A DNA stretch of 20,455 bases from a virus: IMG/VR virus record IMGVR_UViG_3300021225_000203, positions 1 to 20,455 of that record; one strand, written 5' to 3'. This document shows positions 6,927 through 12,859 of the stretch, in pieces. Numbering within the stretch: the first letter of the stretch is position 1; every line of letters begins with the position of its first letter. The translations under genes were made by a program, and so were the position numbers. The notes beneath the pieces are model-generated. The model was not told where the DNA came from. It searched no databases and saw nothing but the letters and a program-made list of their open reading frames with translations.

Positions 6927-7565
6927 ATGACTATCGCATGGCAAGAGCAGCACAAGGGCTTTTATGACTCCCAGTCAAACTGGGAAGGTGCTGTACTTAA
7001 GGTTGTACACGACCAAAGCTATCGGATCATGTCCGACGTTTGGGGATCCGCCGACTGGGCGCTCGTTTGGGACGAGGCCACGGCGTCTCCGAAGAATATT
7101 CTAGTCAATGTATACGACATGCAGGGACCCGACTGGAAACCCGTCCAGATCACTGTGGACGCGACTGATGAGGTTCGCGCTAAGTATCTGAAGTGGCGTA
7201 CTAATCTCGAATATGAGACCTTGCTCGGGACTGAGGAGCAGCGTGTCCGCCAGATTGAGAAGGGCGCTATCGCTAAGGTTGTCAAAGGCAAAAGCGGCAA
7301 GGGCACTATCGGTAAGGTTGTAGTCACCATGACTGCTCCGTATCGCTCCGGATGGCGTGCAAACCCTGAACTGAAGGTTGCAATTGCGACCTCTGACGTT
7401 AAGGTCAAGAAGGCCTTACGTTCGGGTAAGGTTGCTGAGGTCTATCAGGATGTGGGCTGGGCTTGGGCCCGTAACGTCATCCGGGAAGATATCGCCGAGA
7501 TCAACCAGCACATGCTCTGGCTTGAAGCGGAGAAGCGGGCTGTACGGTTCTGTACAGCCGCCTAA
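6927..7565 (+). CDS. Unknown phage protein with basic Gly/Lys segment
   Basis: 212 residues from ATG 6927 with a good RBS. The N-terminal part is Trp-rich (WQEQHKGFYDS, VWGSADWALVWDE). The middle holds KGAIAKVVKGKSGKGTIGKVVV (about residues 112-133), which resembles a KOW-like strand-turn. The last part is helical. I do not recognise the family. The codon use (GCC, CGC, CTC) is more GC-rich than in flanking core genes, as in the rest of this module. It has its own box promoter, so it is probably an early gene. An 8-bp inverted repeat, GGCTGTAC/GTACAGCC, covers its final codons (7538-7559). Confidence 0.75.
   Translation: MTIAWQEQHKGFYDSQSNWEGAVLKVVHDQSYRIMSDVWGSADWALVWDEATASPKNILVNVYDMQGPDWKPVQITVDATDEVRAKYLKWRTNLEYETLLGTEEQRVRQIEKGAIAKVVKGKSGKGTIGKVVVTMTAPYRSGWRANPELKVAIATSDVKVKKALRSGKVAEVYQDVGWAWARNVIREDIAEINQHMLWLEAEKRAVRFCTAA
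7538..7559 (+). repeat. 8-bp inverted repeat at a gene end
   Basis: GGCTGTAC (7538-7545), loop GGTTCT, GTACAGCC (7552-7559), directly before the stop codon region at 7563-7565. There is no T-run, so this is not a classical intrinsic terminator; it could act as an RNA end-stabilising hairpin. Confidence 0.4.
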
Positions 7566-7625
7566 TCGCTCTCCATGACGCTCCTAATCGATCCAGGAAA
7601 AACTCAACAAAATCAAAGGCTTAGT

Positions 7626-7802
7626 ATGGACACGGACCATCTGGTTCTGGCGTATCTTGAAAGTGGTGGTTGCATCACTGTCGGGCAATATTGCAAACCG
7701 CGCAAGGAAGAGTTGACCTTCAGAAATGACAAAGGCTCAACTTACAATATTGGTCGGAAAGCGGCGACACTACAATCTAAGGGTATAGCGTATCGGACCT
7801 GA
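7626..7802 (+). CDS. Small phage protein, unknown function
   Basis: 58 residues from ATG 7626, chosen because AAAGG (7615-7619) precedes it at a good distance. An in-frame ATG at 7575 would add 17 residues without a visible RBS. The sequence LVLAYLESGGCITVGQYCKPRKEELTFRNDKGSTYNIGRKAATLQSKG looks like a compact alpha/beta fold with two cysteines and no known motif. It belongs to the GC-rich early module. Confidence 0.6.
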   Translation: MDTDHLVLAYLESGGCITVGQYCKPRKEELTFRNDKGSTYNIGRKAATLQSKGIAYRT

Positions 7803-7809
7803 TCCTGGC

Positions 7810-7864
7810 GCATAGCTGGTATGCAATGGCAGGCATTGAAAACCGAGGTTGGCATCACTATATC
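7810..7864 (+). promoter_or_regulatory. Early-module promoter P2 with upstream box
   Basis: Box GCATAGCTGGTATGC (7810-7824), 11 bases, TTGAAA (7836-7841), 17 bases ending ATCAC, TATATC (7859-7864). The box is the exact reverse complement of the P3 box. The expected start of transcription falls on the A of an ATG at 7871. From there a 32-residue frame runs to TGA 7967-7969, so any product would be leaderless; no RBS is present. Confidence 0.65.
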
Positions 7865-7938
7865 CATTATATGATGATGACGATTCACACCCTCCACCGC
7901 AAGCTGTATCGCTTCTTTATTGGGCCTATGCGTCCCAC

Positions 7939-7994
7939 GCATACCAGCTATGCCTTCCATAAAGCTTGAAAAACAGCTTCGCAATCACTATATC
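7939..7994 (+). promoter_or_regulatory. Early-module promoter P3 with upstream box
   Basis: Box GCATACCAGCTATGC (7939-7953), 12 bases, TTGAAA (7966-7971), 17 bases ending ATCAC, TATATC (7989-7994). From the end of its spacer, P3 shares ATCACTATATCCA and TATATGA with P2. It drives the run of overlapping small genes from 8019 to 9054. Confidence 0.68.
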
Positions 7995-8018
7995 CAGTAT
8001 ATGAGAAAAGATCCCACT

Positions 8019-8195
8019 ATGTCAAAGACCCATCGCGCTGTCTGGCGCGCCGAACTTACCACCCCCACCGCCGGTCTGCTTGGCATTATTGAATGCAACG
8101 ACCTTCCTACGCTTCGCCGTCAGATTGTCAAAGAGTGGATTCCTACTCTTGATGACGGCGATATCATCCAGATTTTCGAAAGGTATGAAAACTAA
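8019..8195 (+). CDS. Small phage protein, unknown function
   Basis: 58 residues from ATG 8019, with a purine-rich GAGAAAAG (8003-8010) as a weak RBS. An in-frame ATG at 8001 coincides with the predicted start of P3 transcripts and would give a leaderless 64-residue form. The sequence (RAVWRAELTT, LPTLRRQIVKEWIPTLDDGDIIQIFE) suggests a small alpha/beta fold. The TAA overlaps the next ATG by one base. Family not recognised. Confidence 0.65.
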   Translation: MSKTHRAVWRAELTTPTAGLLGIIECNDLPTLRRQIVKEWIPTLDDGDIIQIFERYEN

Positions 8196-8422
8196 TGGCT
8201 CGTCCCCGCAAGTCTAAGATTGTAGATGCAATTCGTAAGCATGATGACGTTCACATTCGGCTGATGGCCGACTGTCTCGAAACGGCCATGCGCCACGCCG
8301 TCAAGGGTGATCTGGTTCGCATGATGGCTAATCTGCGAAATGCTTATGAGTTTGAACGGCAGATCCCGACTGATGTTAAGCTCGACATTTATTCCAACAT
8401 GGAGGTTCGTTCTAATGGCTAA
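8195..8422 (+). CDS. Small helical phage protein, unknown function
   Basis: 75 residues from ATG 8195 (TAATG junction with the preceding gene). Basic N-terminus (ARPRKSKIVDAIRKH), then amphipathic helices (DCLETAMRHAVKGDLVRMMANLRNAYEFERQ). No recognised domain. Its end overlaps the next start by eight bases. Confidence 0.65.
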   Translation: MARPRKSKIVDAIRKHDDVHIRLMADCLETAMRHAVKGDLVRMMANLRNAYEFERQIPTDVKLDIYSNMEVRSNG

Positions 8423-8696
8423 GCGCAAGACCGCCGATATCTCGGCAATTGTCGATTCGGCTAATCGTGTTCTCGCGGGCACGTGGCCTGCTAACACCAA
8501 GGAGTTTCGTTCTGGCGTGATTGTCATGCTCGAAAACATCCTGATGGAGGCCCAGTATCATCGCGGCTTTCGCTATCTGACCAATCACGAACTTCCCGGT
8601 GACGTTCTGCCTGGTGTGCGATACCGTGCTGACGGTACGCTCCCGGATTATAACGAACGTTTCGCCAACACCGATGATACGCGAAGGACCTACTGA
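8415..8696 (+). CDS. Conserved small phage protein (LPGVRYR...DDTRRTY)
   Basis: 93 residues from ATG 8415, eight bases before the previous stop; GGAGG at 8401-8405 is the RBS. The ending, with YHRGFRYLTNHELPGDVLPGVR and FANTDDTRRTY, is a pattern I recall from many unrelated phage small proteins of unknown function. No membrane segment. Shares a TGATG junction with the next gene. Confidence 0.7.
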   Translation: MAKRKTADISAIVDSANRVLAGTWPANTKEFRSGVIVMLENILMEAQYHRGFRYLTNHELPGDVLPGVRYRADGTLPDYNERFANTDDTRRTY

Positions 8697-8863
8697 TGGT
8701 TAATAAGAAAGCTGTTTTCAAGTATCTTGACGCCCTGCGGGACTCTGGAATTACCAACATGTTTGGTTCACCGCCTTATGTCCGTAAGGTCTTCGGTACT
8801 TCTAATGTCGAAAGCGTTAAGCTGGTGGTTGAGTGGATGGAATCTTTCAAGGAGAAAAATTGA
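8696..8863 (+). CDS. Small phage protein, 55 residues
   Basis: ATG 8696 overlaps the preceding TGA (TGATG) and the stop at 8861-8863 overlaps the next ATG in the same way. It starts MVNKKAVFKYLDALRDSGITNMFG and contains SPPYVRKVFGTSNVESVKLVVEWM, a small helical protein that I recall only vaguely from phages. Both junctions and codon use match the neighbours, which supports it despite the short length. Confidence 0.65.
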   Translation: MVNKKAVFKYLDALRDSGITNMFGSPPYVRKVFGTSNVESVKLVVEWMESFKEKN

Positions 8864-9054
8864 TGGGTCGTTATAAAGACGTTCTAATCGGTATTCAAGA
8901 ACTGGTCTGGAATGCCATTGAGACAGGCGCGCGTGACGAGGACGCCATCTATGCATATGTTTATATGCATGAGCCGATGGCCACGGAAGAGATTGTACAC
9001 GACATTCTGGCAGAGATCCAGAATGAGTATGATTATCAACTTCACGTTGCTTGA
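8863..9054 (+). CDS. Small acidic helical phage protein
   Basis: 63 residues from ATG 8863, with GGAG (8851-8854) upstream and the TGATG overlap. Acidic and helical (VWNAIETGARDEDAIYAYVYMHEPMATEEIVHDILAEIQNEY); the second half could be a small helix-turn-helix-like bundle. Its stop overlaps the -35 of the next promoter. Confidence 0.65.
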   Translation: MGRYKDVLIGIQELVWNAIETGARDEDAIYAYVYMHEPMATEEIVHDILAEIQNEYDYQLHVA

Positions 9055-9079
9055 CGCAGGACATTGTTCCTGCTAGGAT
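9051..9079 (+). promoter_or_regulatory. Sigma70-type promoter with inverted repeat in the spacer
   Basis: TTGACG (9051-9056), 17 bases, TAGGAT (9074-9079). The spacer is almost filled by GCAGGA-CATTGT-TCCTGC (9056-9073), a perfect 6-6-6 inverted repeat that could be an operator. It serves the gene at 9114. Confidence 0.55.
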
Positions 9080-9113
9080 ACTATTCGTTAAATGAAACAT
9101 ATGGAGTTTATTG

Positions 9114-9644
9114 ATGCCTAAGATTGCTGGTCGTGACGTTCGTGGCGAGTTCCTCGCCCTTCAACTTTTTGAAATTGGTAAAGCGGTGACGCCGAAGGAA
9201 ATCAACGACCACGTTGGTCGTGGTGATTATGCTGCAAAGTATATCTCCTTCCTGCGAAATCGTCATGGTTTCGAGTTCTCGGTTCAGAAAGACGGCCGTG
9301 AGGTTGTGTCTTACACTCTGATCGTAGAGCCGAAGGATGCTACTGACGTTCGTGCTAAGGCAACTGCTGCGCCTGCTGCTGCTAAGACTGTAAAGGTCAA
9401 GGCTGCACCTAAGGCGAAGGCTGCGAAGCCTGTTAAGGTTCGCCAGTCTAAGCAGACTGCTTCGGCGCCTGCTGCTAAGAAGGCGGCCCGCAATGTTCTC
9501 AAGGAACGCGCGGATGCTGAGGCTGACCGCTTGCTGGCTGAAATCGGCATGAAGAATGCTGGTGAGTATGCTGGTGGTACCTACTCCGTTGATCCCGACT
9601 GGGATTCCATGGACGGTATCGACGTGGCCAACTTCCTCAAGTGA
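9114..9644 (+). CDS. Winged-helix-like protein with histone-H1-like Ala/Lys tail
   Basis: 176 residues from ATG 9114 with GGAG at 9103-9106. Residues about 8-72 look like a small winged helix: helix FLALQLFEIG, a VTPKEINDHVGRGDYAAKYISFLRN helix pair, then strands FEFSVQKD and REVVSYTLI. Residues about 80-130 are a disordered Ala/Lys/Pro-rich tail with KxKAAPKAKAAKP repeats, as in linker histone H1 and bacterial HU/H1-like tails. The C-terminus is acidic. It should bind DNA, either as a regulator of the phage programme or as a DNA-compacting protein. It has its own sigma70-type promoter, so it is probably made early and strongly. The fold is inferred from sequence pattern. Confidence 0.75.
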   Translation: MPKIAGRDVRGEFLALQLFEIGKAVTPKEINDHVGRGDYAAKYISFLRNRHGFEFSVQKDGREVVSYTLIVEPKDATDVRAKATAAPAAAKTVKVKAAPKAKAAKPVKVRQSKQTASAPAAKKAARNVLKERADAEADRLLAEIGMKNAGEYAGGTYSVDPDWDSMDGIDVANFLK

Positions 9645-9646
9645 GG

Positions 9647-9654
9647 CATAAATA
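9647..9654 (+). promoter_or_regulatory. Possible T4-type late promoter (variant)
   Basis: CATAAATA, one base from the TATAAATA consensus, lies just after the 9114 gene stop and 28 bases before the ATG at 9682. The spacing equals that of the other late promoters to their genes. Confidence 0.4.
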
Positions 9655-9681
9655 TAACTATAACGAAATGAGGAAATACAA

Positions 9682-9900
9682 ATGCTAAGACGTTCCCTTG
9701 TAGCAGGGTTAACAGCCCTGCCTTTTTTTGCTGTTGTAGCTGCTGCTGCATCACAGCGTAACTCTGCAACATGGAAAGTACCAGCTGGTGTTAAGCAGAT
9801 CCGTGTCCGTTCTTGGAATCCTGATGGATCGATTGATATGGATCGTACCTTGAATGTTTCACCGAATCAAGTTTTCCGTATTGATGCGGTTGAAGATTGA
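9682..9900 (+). CDS. Small exported protein, unknown function
   Basis: 72 residues from ATG 9682 with RBS AGG at 9671-9673. Residues 1-22 are a signal peptide (LRRSLVAGLTALPFFAVVAAAA). The mature part is short and strand-rich (WKVPAGVKQIRVRSWNPDGSIDMDRTLNVSPNQVFRIDAVED) and resembles small beta domains of phage proteins. The DNA coding for residues about 8-16 also forms an intrinsic-terminator-like hairpin with a T7 tail (9703-9729). Function unknown. Confidence 0.7.
   Translation: MLRRSLVAGLTALPFFAVVAAAASQRNSATWKVPAGVKQIRVRSWNPDGSIDMDRTLNVSPNQVFRIDAVED
9703..9729 (+). terminator. Intrinsic terminator-like hairpin inside a coding region
   Basis: GCAGGG (9703-9708), loop TTAACAG, CCCTGC (9716-9721), C, then seven T (9723-9729). 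This is a textbook Rho-independent terminator but lies 20 bases inside the exported-protein gene. It could end transcripts from the 9051 promoter, or act as an attenuator that translating ribosomes melt. Confidence 0.6.
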
Positions 9901-9936
9901 TTCAGATCAATTCTTCAGTAATTGCCTTAATACACA

Positions 9937-9964
9937 ACAAATGCAATAAGCATTTGTATAAATA
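9937..9964 (+). promoter_or_regulatory. T4-type late promoter preceded by 8-bp inverted repeat
   Basis: TATAAATA at 9957-9964. Directly before and overlapping by one base is ACAAATGC-AATAA-GCATTTGT (9937-9957), a perfect 8-bp stem. Transcription should start near 9970. That start lies inside the 5' arm of the following hairpin ATGACC/GGTCAT (9968-9973, 9984-9989), next to the RBS GGGAG (9990-9994). Confidence 0.6.
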
Positions 9965-10002
9965 CTTATGACCTTTTTTGCTAGGTCATGGGAGATAAGA
10001 TT

Positions 10003-10197
10003 ATGCCAAATATCATCAAATCGATTGATATAGAAAGTGCATTTATAAAAATCTATGATAAGTTGGAATATCTAATAACTCGTCGTGATGAACGTGATAC
10101 AATATGGGAAAAAACAGTAAATGAATGTATTTGCGATATCGAACGATCCGCGGCAAGCAGCCGAATGGATGGTAATAAAGATCAAATATCAAAATGA
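10003..10197 (+). CDS. Small phage protein, unknown function
   Basis: 64 residues from ATG 10003, preferred over ATG 9988 because GGGAG (9990-9994) lies at a proper distance. Mixed charged helices (YDKLEYLITRRDERDTIWEKTVNECICDIERSAASS), with one CIC pair. No recognised domain. Expressed from a late promoter by position. Confidence 0.6.
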   Translation: MPNIIKSIDIESAFIKIYDKLEYLITRRDERDTIWEKTVNECICDIERSAASSRMDGNKDQISK

Positions 10198-10215
10198 TCT
10201 GTAAAGATGATGTTT

Positions 10216-10243
10216 TATAAATACTCTTAGAATATAGGAGTAT
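10216..10243 (+). promoter_or_regulatory. Late promoter overlapping an RBS-covering hairpin
   Basis: TATAAATA (10216-10223) predicts a start near 10229. ATACTC (10221-10226) can pair with GAGTAT (10238-10243), which covers the RBS GGAG (10237-10240). RNA started upstream would hide the RBS. RNA started at the late promoter lacks the 5' arm and leaves it open. T4 genes 49, e, soc and I-TevI are regulated in this manner. Confidence 0.65.
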
Positions 10244-10246
10244 GCT

Positions 10247-10702
10247 ATGAAAACTACACAAGACGGCGACCATAAGATTTGCAGCCAATGCCACTCGACC
10301 AAACATATAAACGAGTTTCCGAAAGCGGATCCTCGCACTAAATCTTATTCCAAATATAAGAATGGCATCAAACCTTGGTGTAAAGACTGCTATCGCACAT
10401 ATAACACTAAGTATATGCGAAAGGCCCGTGGTGAAGGATCGAAAGCTTATAGTCATTATTATAAGAAGTATGGTCTAACGCAAGAAGAAGTGATTCAAAT
10501 GCATGAATCACGGAATTTCAAGTGTGATATTTGCGGAAATAATACCGACCATCGGTATGATAAGTTATGTGTAGATCATTCACACACCACAGGAAATGTT
10601 AGAGGACTGCTTTGCTTTAGCTGTAATACCTTGCTTGGTAATGCAAAAGATGATATAATAATACTCAAGAACGCAATGGAATATTTGGAAAGAAACAAAT
10701 GA
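10247..10702 (+). CDS. Endonuclease VII/HNH-type nuclease, probable homing endonuclease
   Basis: 151 residues from ATG 10247. An N-terminal Cys4 motif (C12, C15, C45, C48) is followed by basic residues. The C-terminal endonuclease VII-type domain has structural zinc cysteines C93/C96 and C123/C126, the catalytic segment VDHSHTTGNVRGLLC (D110, H111, H113) and N131 in LGNAKDD. T4 gp49 resolves branched DNA, but this size with an extra N-terminal zinc finger is also typical of free-standing HNH homing nucleases, and I favour that. Expression appears restricted to late transcripts. Its end overlaps the next gene by four bases. Confidence 0.85.
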   Translation: MKTTQDGDHKICSQCHSTKHINEFPKADPRTKSYSKYKNGIKPWCKDCYRTYNTKYMRKARGEGSKAYSHYYKKYGLTQEEVIQMHESRNFKCDICGNNTDHRYDKLCVDHSHTTGNVRGLLCFSCNTLLGNAKDDIIILKNAMEYLERNK

Positions 10703-11235
10703 ACATCTTTGCTGTACACAGTAATCCTATTATTTCCGCACAGTATCTTGTTGATAAACATATCGTTAAAATGGTATTGGAAACAGCTCAATTACTGTCT
10801 ACGGCTCATCGTATTATTGACGGCGAAGAATATGTAGGCACAAGCAAGTCTGGTCGCAAGGCTAAACGATGGCTTCTGCCTGACGACCGCGAACATCACC
10901 TATATTCAGCCACACATATTAATCATCCGTCGGCCGTATGGGCCCGCGCGACCAATAATAACTACACTTGGCTAGCATGTCACTTTGGTGCATTGCTGAC
11001 CGAGTATACATATCGCTATGGTAAACACCATAAGTGTGAAGATATGGTAATTTGGCTTCAATATCCACCGCACAAAATTCCTGTCGGTTATCTGACGCCA
11101 GTAACACCAGCAATGCCTGATGAGTATAAAGTGCCTGGTGATAGTGTCGCGTCTTATCGCAACTACTATCGTATCGCTAAAGAACGTATGCATAAGTGGA
11201 CAAAGCGTGAACCTCCGGAGTGGATCAATGCCTGA
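10699..11235 (+). CDS. Conserved T4-superfamily protein, unknown function
   Basis: 178 residues from ATG 10699. The blocks MNIFAVHSNPIISAQYLVDKHIVKMVLETAQLLSTAHR, HPSAVWARATNNNYTWL, EYTYRYGKHHK and VASYRNYYRIAKERMHKW are, from memory, shared by a protein found widely in T4-like phages. Conserved His, Lys and Trp residues suggest an enzyme or nucleic-acid-binding role, but no function is known to me. It overlaps the endonuclease gene (ATGA) and the next gene. Confidence 0.82.
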   Translation: MNIFAVHSNPIISAQYLVDKHIVKMVLETAQLLSTAHRIIDGEEYVGTSKSGRKAKRWLLPDDREHHLYSATHINHPSAVWARATNNNYTWLACHFGALLTEYTYRYGKHHKCEDMVIWLQYPPHKIPVGYLTPVTPAMPDEYKVPGDSVASYRNYYRIAKERMHKWTKREPPEWINA

Positions 11236-11524
11236 TTATGAAGCAATAAGCAAAGACCTCTATGAGAGGTTCCATGTCGCATTTGAAAAACTCTATGTAT
11301 CGGAGTTGAAGGATCAAATCGCTGATAAGGATGAAGTCATCACTGCTCAGGATCATATGATTGCTGAACAAGCCGACCGCATCGAACAGCTTGAGGCGGC
11401 GCTGCGTCCGTTTGCCTGCAAATGCAGCGTCAAGGGGATGGGCGCGGGGGGCAACTGCACAAGAGGAAACGGGGAATGCGATTGCTGGAACGCCCGCGCC
11501 GCACTGGGAGAGGAGCGCACATGA
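11228..11524 (+). CDS. Coiled-coil protein with Cys-rich end
   Basis: 98 residues from ATG 11228, eight bases before the preceding stop. Residues about 20-55 form a coiled coil (DQIADKDEVITAQDHMIAEQADRIEQLEAAL). The end has five cysteines (C64, C66, then CTRGNGECDCW). The 3' third of the gene is markedly GC-rich (GGGGATGGGCGCGGGG) compared with its surroundings, as if acquired from a rhizobial host or another phage. Many tailed phages have proteins with a similar LEAALRPFA module, of unknown role. Confidence 0.7.
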   Translation: MPDYEAISKDLYERFHVAFEKLYVSELKDQIADKDEVITAQDHMIAEQADRIEQLEAALRPFACKCSVKGMGAGGNCTRGNGECDCWNARAALGEERT

Positions 11525-11766
11525 GCGACCTTGGGGAGAGGCTGCGGGACTACGCAAAGGATGATCATGAGCGAGGATGTAGTGGTCGGTACTATGACTG
11601 CCACTGCGGATACGATGACAAGCGTGATCAGTTGATTGACGAAGCCGCAGCCGAGATTGACAATCAACAGGCCGAGATTGAAGGTTTGAGGATCATCATA
11701 AAGGATCTTGAAAGACGCCTAGAACACGCAGAATGGCTTGTAGATAAATACAGACAAGATGAGTGA
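11521..11766 (+). CDS. Small phage protein with Cys/His cluster and coiled coil
   Basis: 81 residues from ATG 11521 (ATGA overlap), with GGAGAGG at 11509-11515. Residues 1-40 (SDLGERLRDYAKDDHERGCSGRYYDCHCGYDDKRDQLI) have a Cys-His cluster possibly binding zinc. Residues 41-75 form a coiled coil. I recall close relatives in rhizobial prophages and phages, which agrees with the suspected host group. Function unknown. Confidence 0.75.
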   Translation: MSDLGERLRDYAKDDHERGCSGRYYDCHCGYDDKRDQLIDEAAAEIDNQQAEIEGLRIIIKDLERRLEHAEWLVDKYRQDE

Positions 11767-12019
11767 AGAGACAACAATCAATTCAAAAACAAGTACAAGA
11801 ACTAAAAATCTTGTCACAGGCATTTTAATCAGCGGATGGATTCTATCTGTCCTGCTGATATTGTCTATTGTATCTGCTTCCGTATATCTTCAAGTAATGC
11901 ACCCTGAAACGCCACTGCCTGATACTCTACGTGAATGGTCAGGCATTTCAATTGGATTCTTGTTTGGTAACTTTTTCACTATCATCAAAGAATATGTGAC
12001 TGCCAATAACGACTTTTAG
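11759..12019 (+). CDS. Small membrane protein (holin-like topology, role unknown)
   Basis: 86 residues from ATG 11759, overlapping the preceding gene by eight bases. A Ser/Thr-rich cytoplasmic start is followed by a long membrane segment (about residues 18-46). A second hydrophobic stretch is GISIGFLFGNFFTIIKEYV (about 62-80). Two helices with short termini would fit a holin, but the gene is not next to an endolysin, so I do not call it one. Confidence 0.65.
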   Translation: MSEETTINSKTSTRTKNLVTGILISGWILSVLLILSIVSASVYLQVMHPETPLPDTLREWSGISIGFLFGNFFTIIKEYVTANNDF

Positions 12020-12042
12020 AATGAAGGATACTAAATAGAGAT

Positions 12043-12303
12043 ATGATTTACAGTTTCGAAGATATTGAGACAGGCGAAGAGTTTGAACTTCAAATGTCTT
12101 ATGACGAACTAAAAGATTTCCTTGTGGATAATCCCAAGGTCAGTCAGACTTTCCGTATGAATATCGTTGACCCAATGGGTATCGGTATCTCTAAGCCCCC
12201 ATCAGATTTTTCCAAGTATATTTTAGGTAGAGTGAAAGAGAAAGCGCCAGGCGCTAATAAGGCCACTCTAGAAAAAAGATGGCACATACCTAAGGAAATT
12301 TAA
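12043..12303 (+). CDS. Conserved T4-superfamily protein, unknown function
   Basis: 86 residues from ATG 12043. It opens MIYSFEDIETGEEFELQMSYDEL and ends DFSKYILGRVKEKAPGANK...RWHIPKEI; I recall both blocks from T4-like phage proteins related in form to short FmdB-like domains but without the cysteines. Its stop overlaps the homing endonuclease gene by one base, which probably inserted directly behind it. Confidence 0.75.
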   Translation: MIYSFEDIETGEEFELQMSYDELKDFLVDNPKVSQTFRMNIVDPMGIGISKPPSDFSKYILGRVKEKAPGANKATLEKRWHIPKEI

Positions 12304-12833
12304 TGGATTATTATGTTTACGCATACTTACGCCAGTCTGATAAAACTCCTTACTATATTGGTAAAGGTAAAAAATATAGGGCTTGGGATTCAGTAGAACA
12401 TCGTAAACATGGTATTAGTACACCTAAAGATAAATCACACATCATATTGCTTGAAACCAATCTTACCCAAGTTGGCGCTGCTGCCCTAGAGAGACGAATG
12501 ATTTCATGGTATGGCCGTCTTGATAAAAATAATGGTATACTGAGAAACAAAACTGATGGTGGAGACGGAGGTTCCGGAATCATATATTCTGAAGATCAGC
12601 GAGAAAGAATGCGACAGGCTAAACTTGGTAAAAAACAAAAACCCTCACACATTAAAAATATGATCGAAGCTGTATCGCAAGAATGGATAGTTACTGATCC
12701 TACCGGTGTAGAAATAAAGATCAAGAATTTAGCCAATTTTGCAAGAGATAATAATCTCGTATCAAGTTGTTTATATAGAGTTTCCAAAGGTGAAAGAATT
12801 AGTCACAAAGGATACTCTGTAAAACCGATATGA
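12303..12833 (+). CDS. GIY-YIG homing endonuclease with NUMOD repeats
   Basis: 176 residues. The GIY-YIG core is at residues 1-95: YVY (4-6), YYIG (17-20), KKYRAWD with R26, and the catalytic Glu E63 in ALERRMISWYG. A NUMOD3-like helix follows (YSEDQRERMRQAKLGKKQK, about 95-113). The C-terminus is a NUMOD1-like helix-turn-helix (NLANFARDNNLVSSCLYRVSKG, with HKGYSV). This is the layout of the free-standing seg-type endonucleases that spread between T4-like genomes. It sits between a conserved phage gene and phoH and is followed by a terminator at 12860. Confidence 0.9.
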   Translation: MDYYVYAYLRQSDKTPYYIGKGKKYRAWDSVEHRKHGISTPKDKSHIILLETNLTQVGAAALERRMISWYGRLDKNNGILRNKTDGGDGGSGIIYSEDQRERMRQAKLGKKQKPSHIKNMIEAVSQEWIVTDPTGVEIKIKNLANFARDNNLVSSCLYRVSKGERISHKGYSVKPI

Positions 12834-12859
12834 AGTCTAAAAGAAAGTTACGAGTTTTG

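Noticed and set aside
7871-7969. A 32-residue frame after promoter P2
   Set aside because: No RBS and no recognisable protein pattern; it also spans the P3 box and -35. Kept only as a possible leaderless peptide in the findings.
11759-12019. Calling the two-helix membrane protein a holin
   Set aside because: No endolysin or spanin gene is adjacent, and topology alone is not enough.
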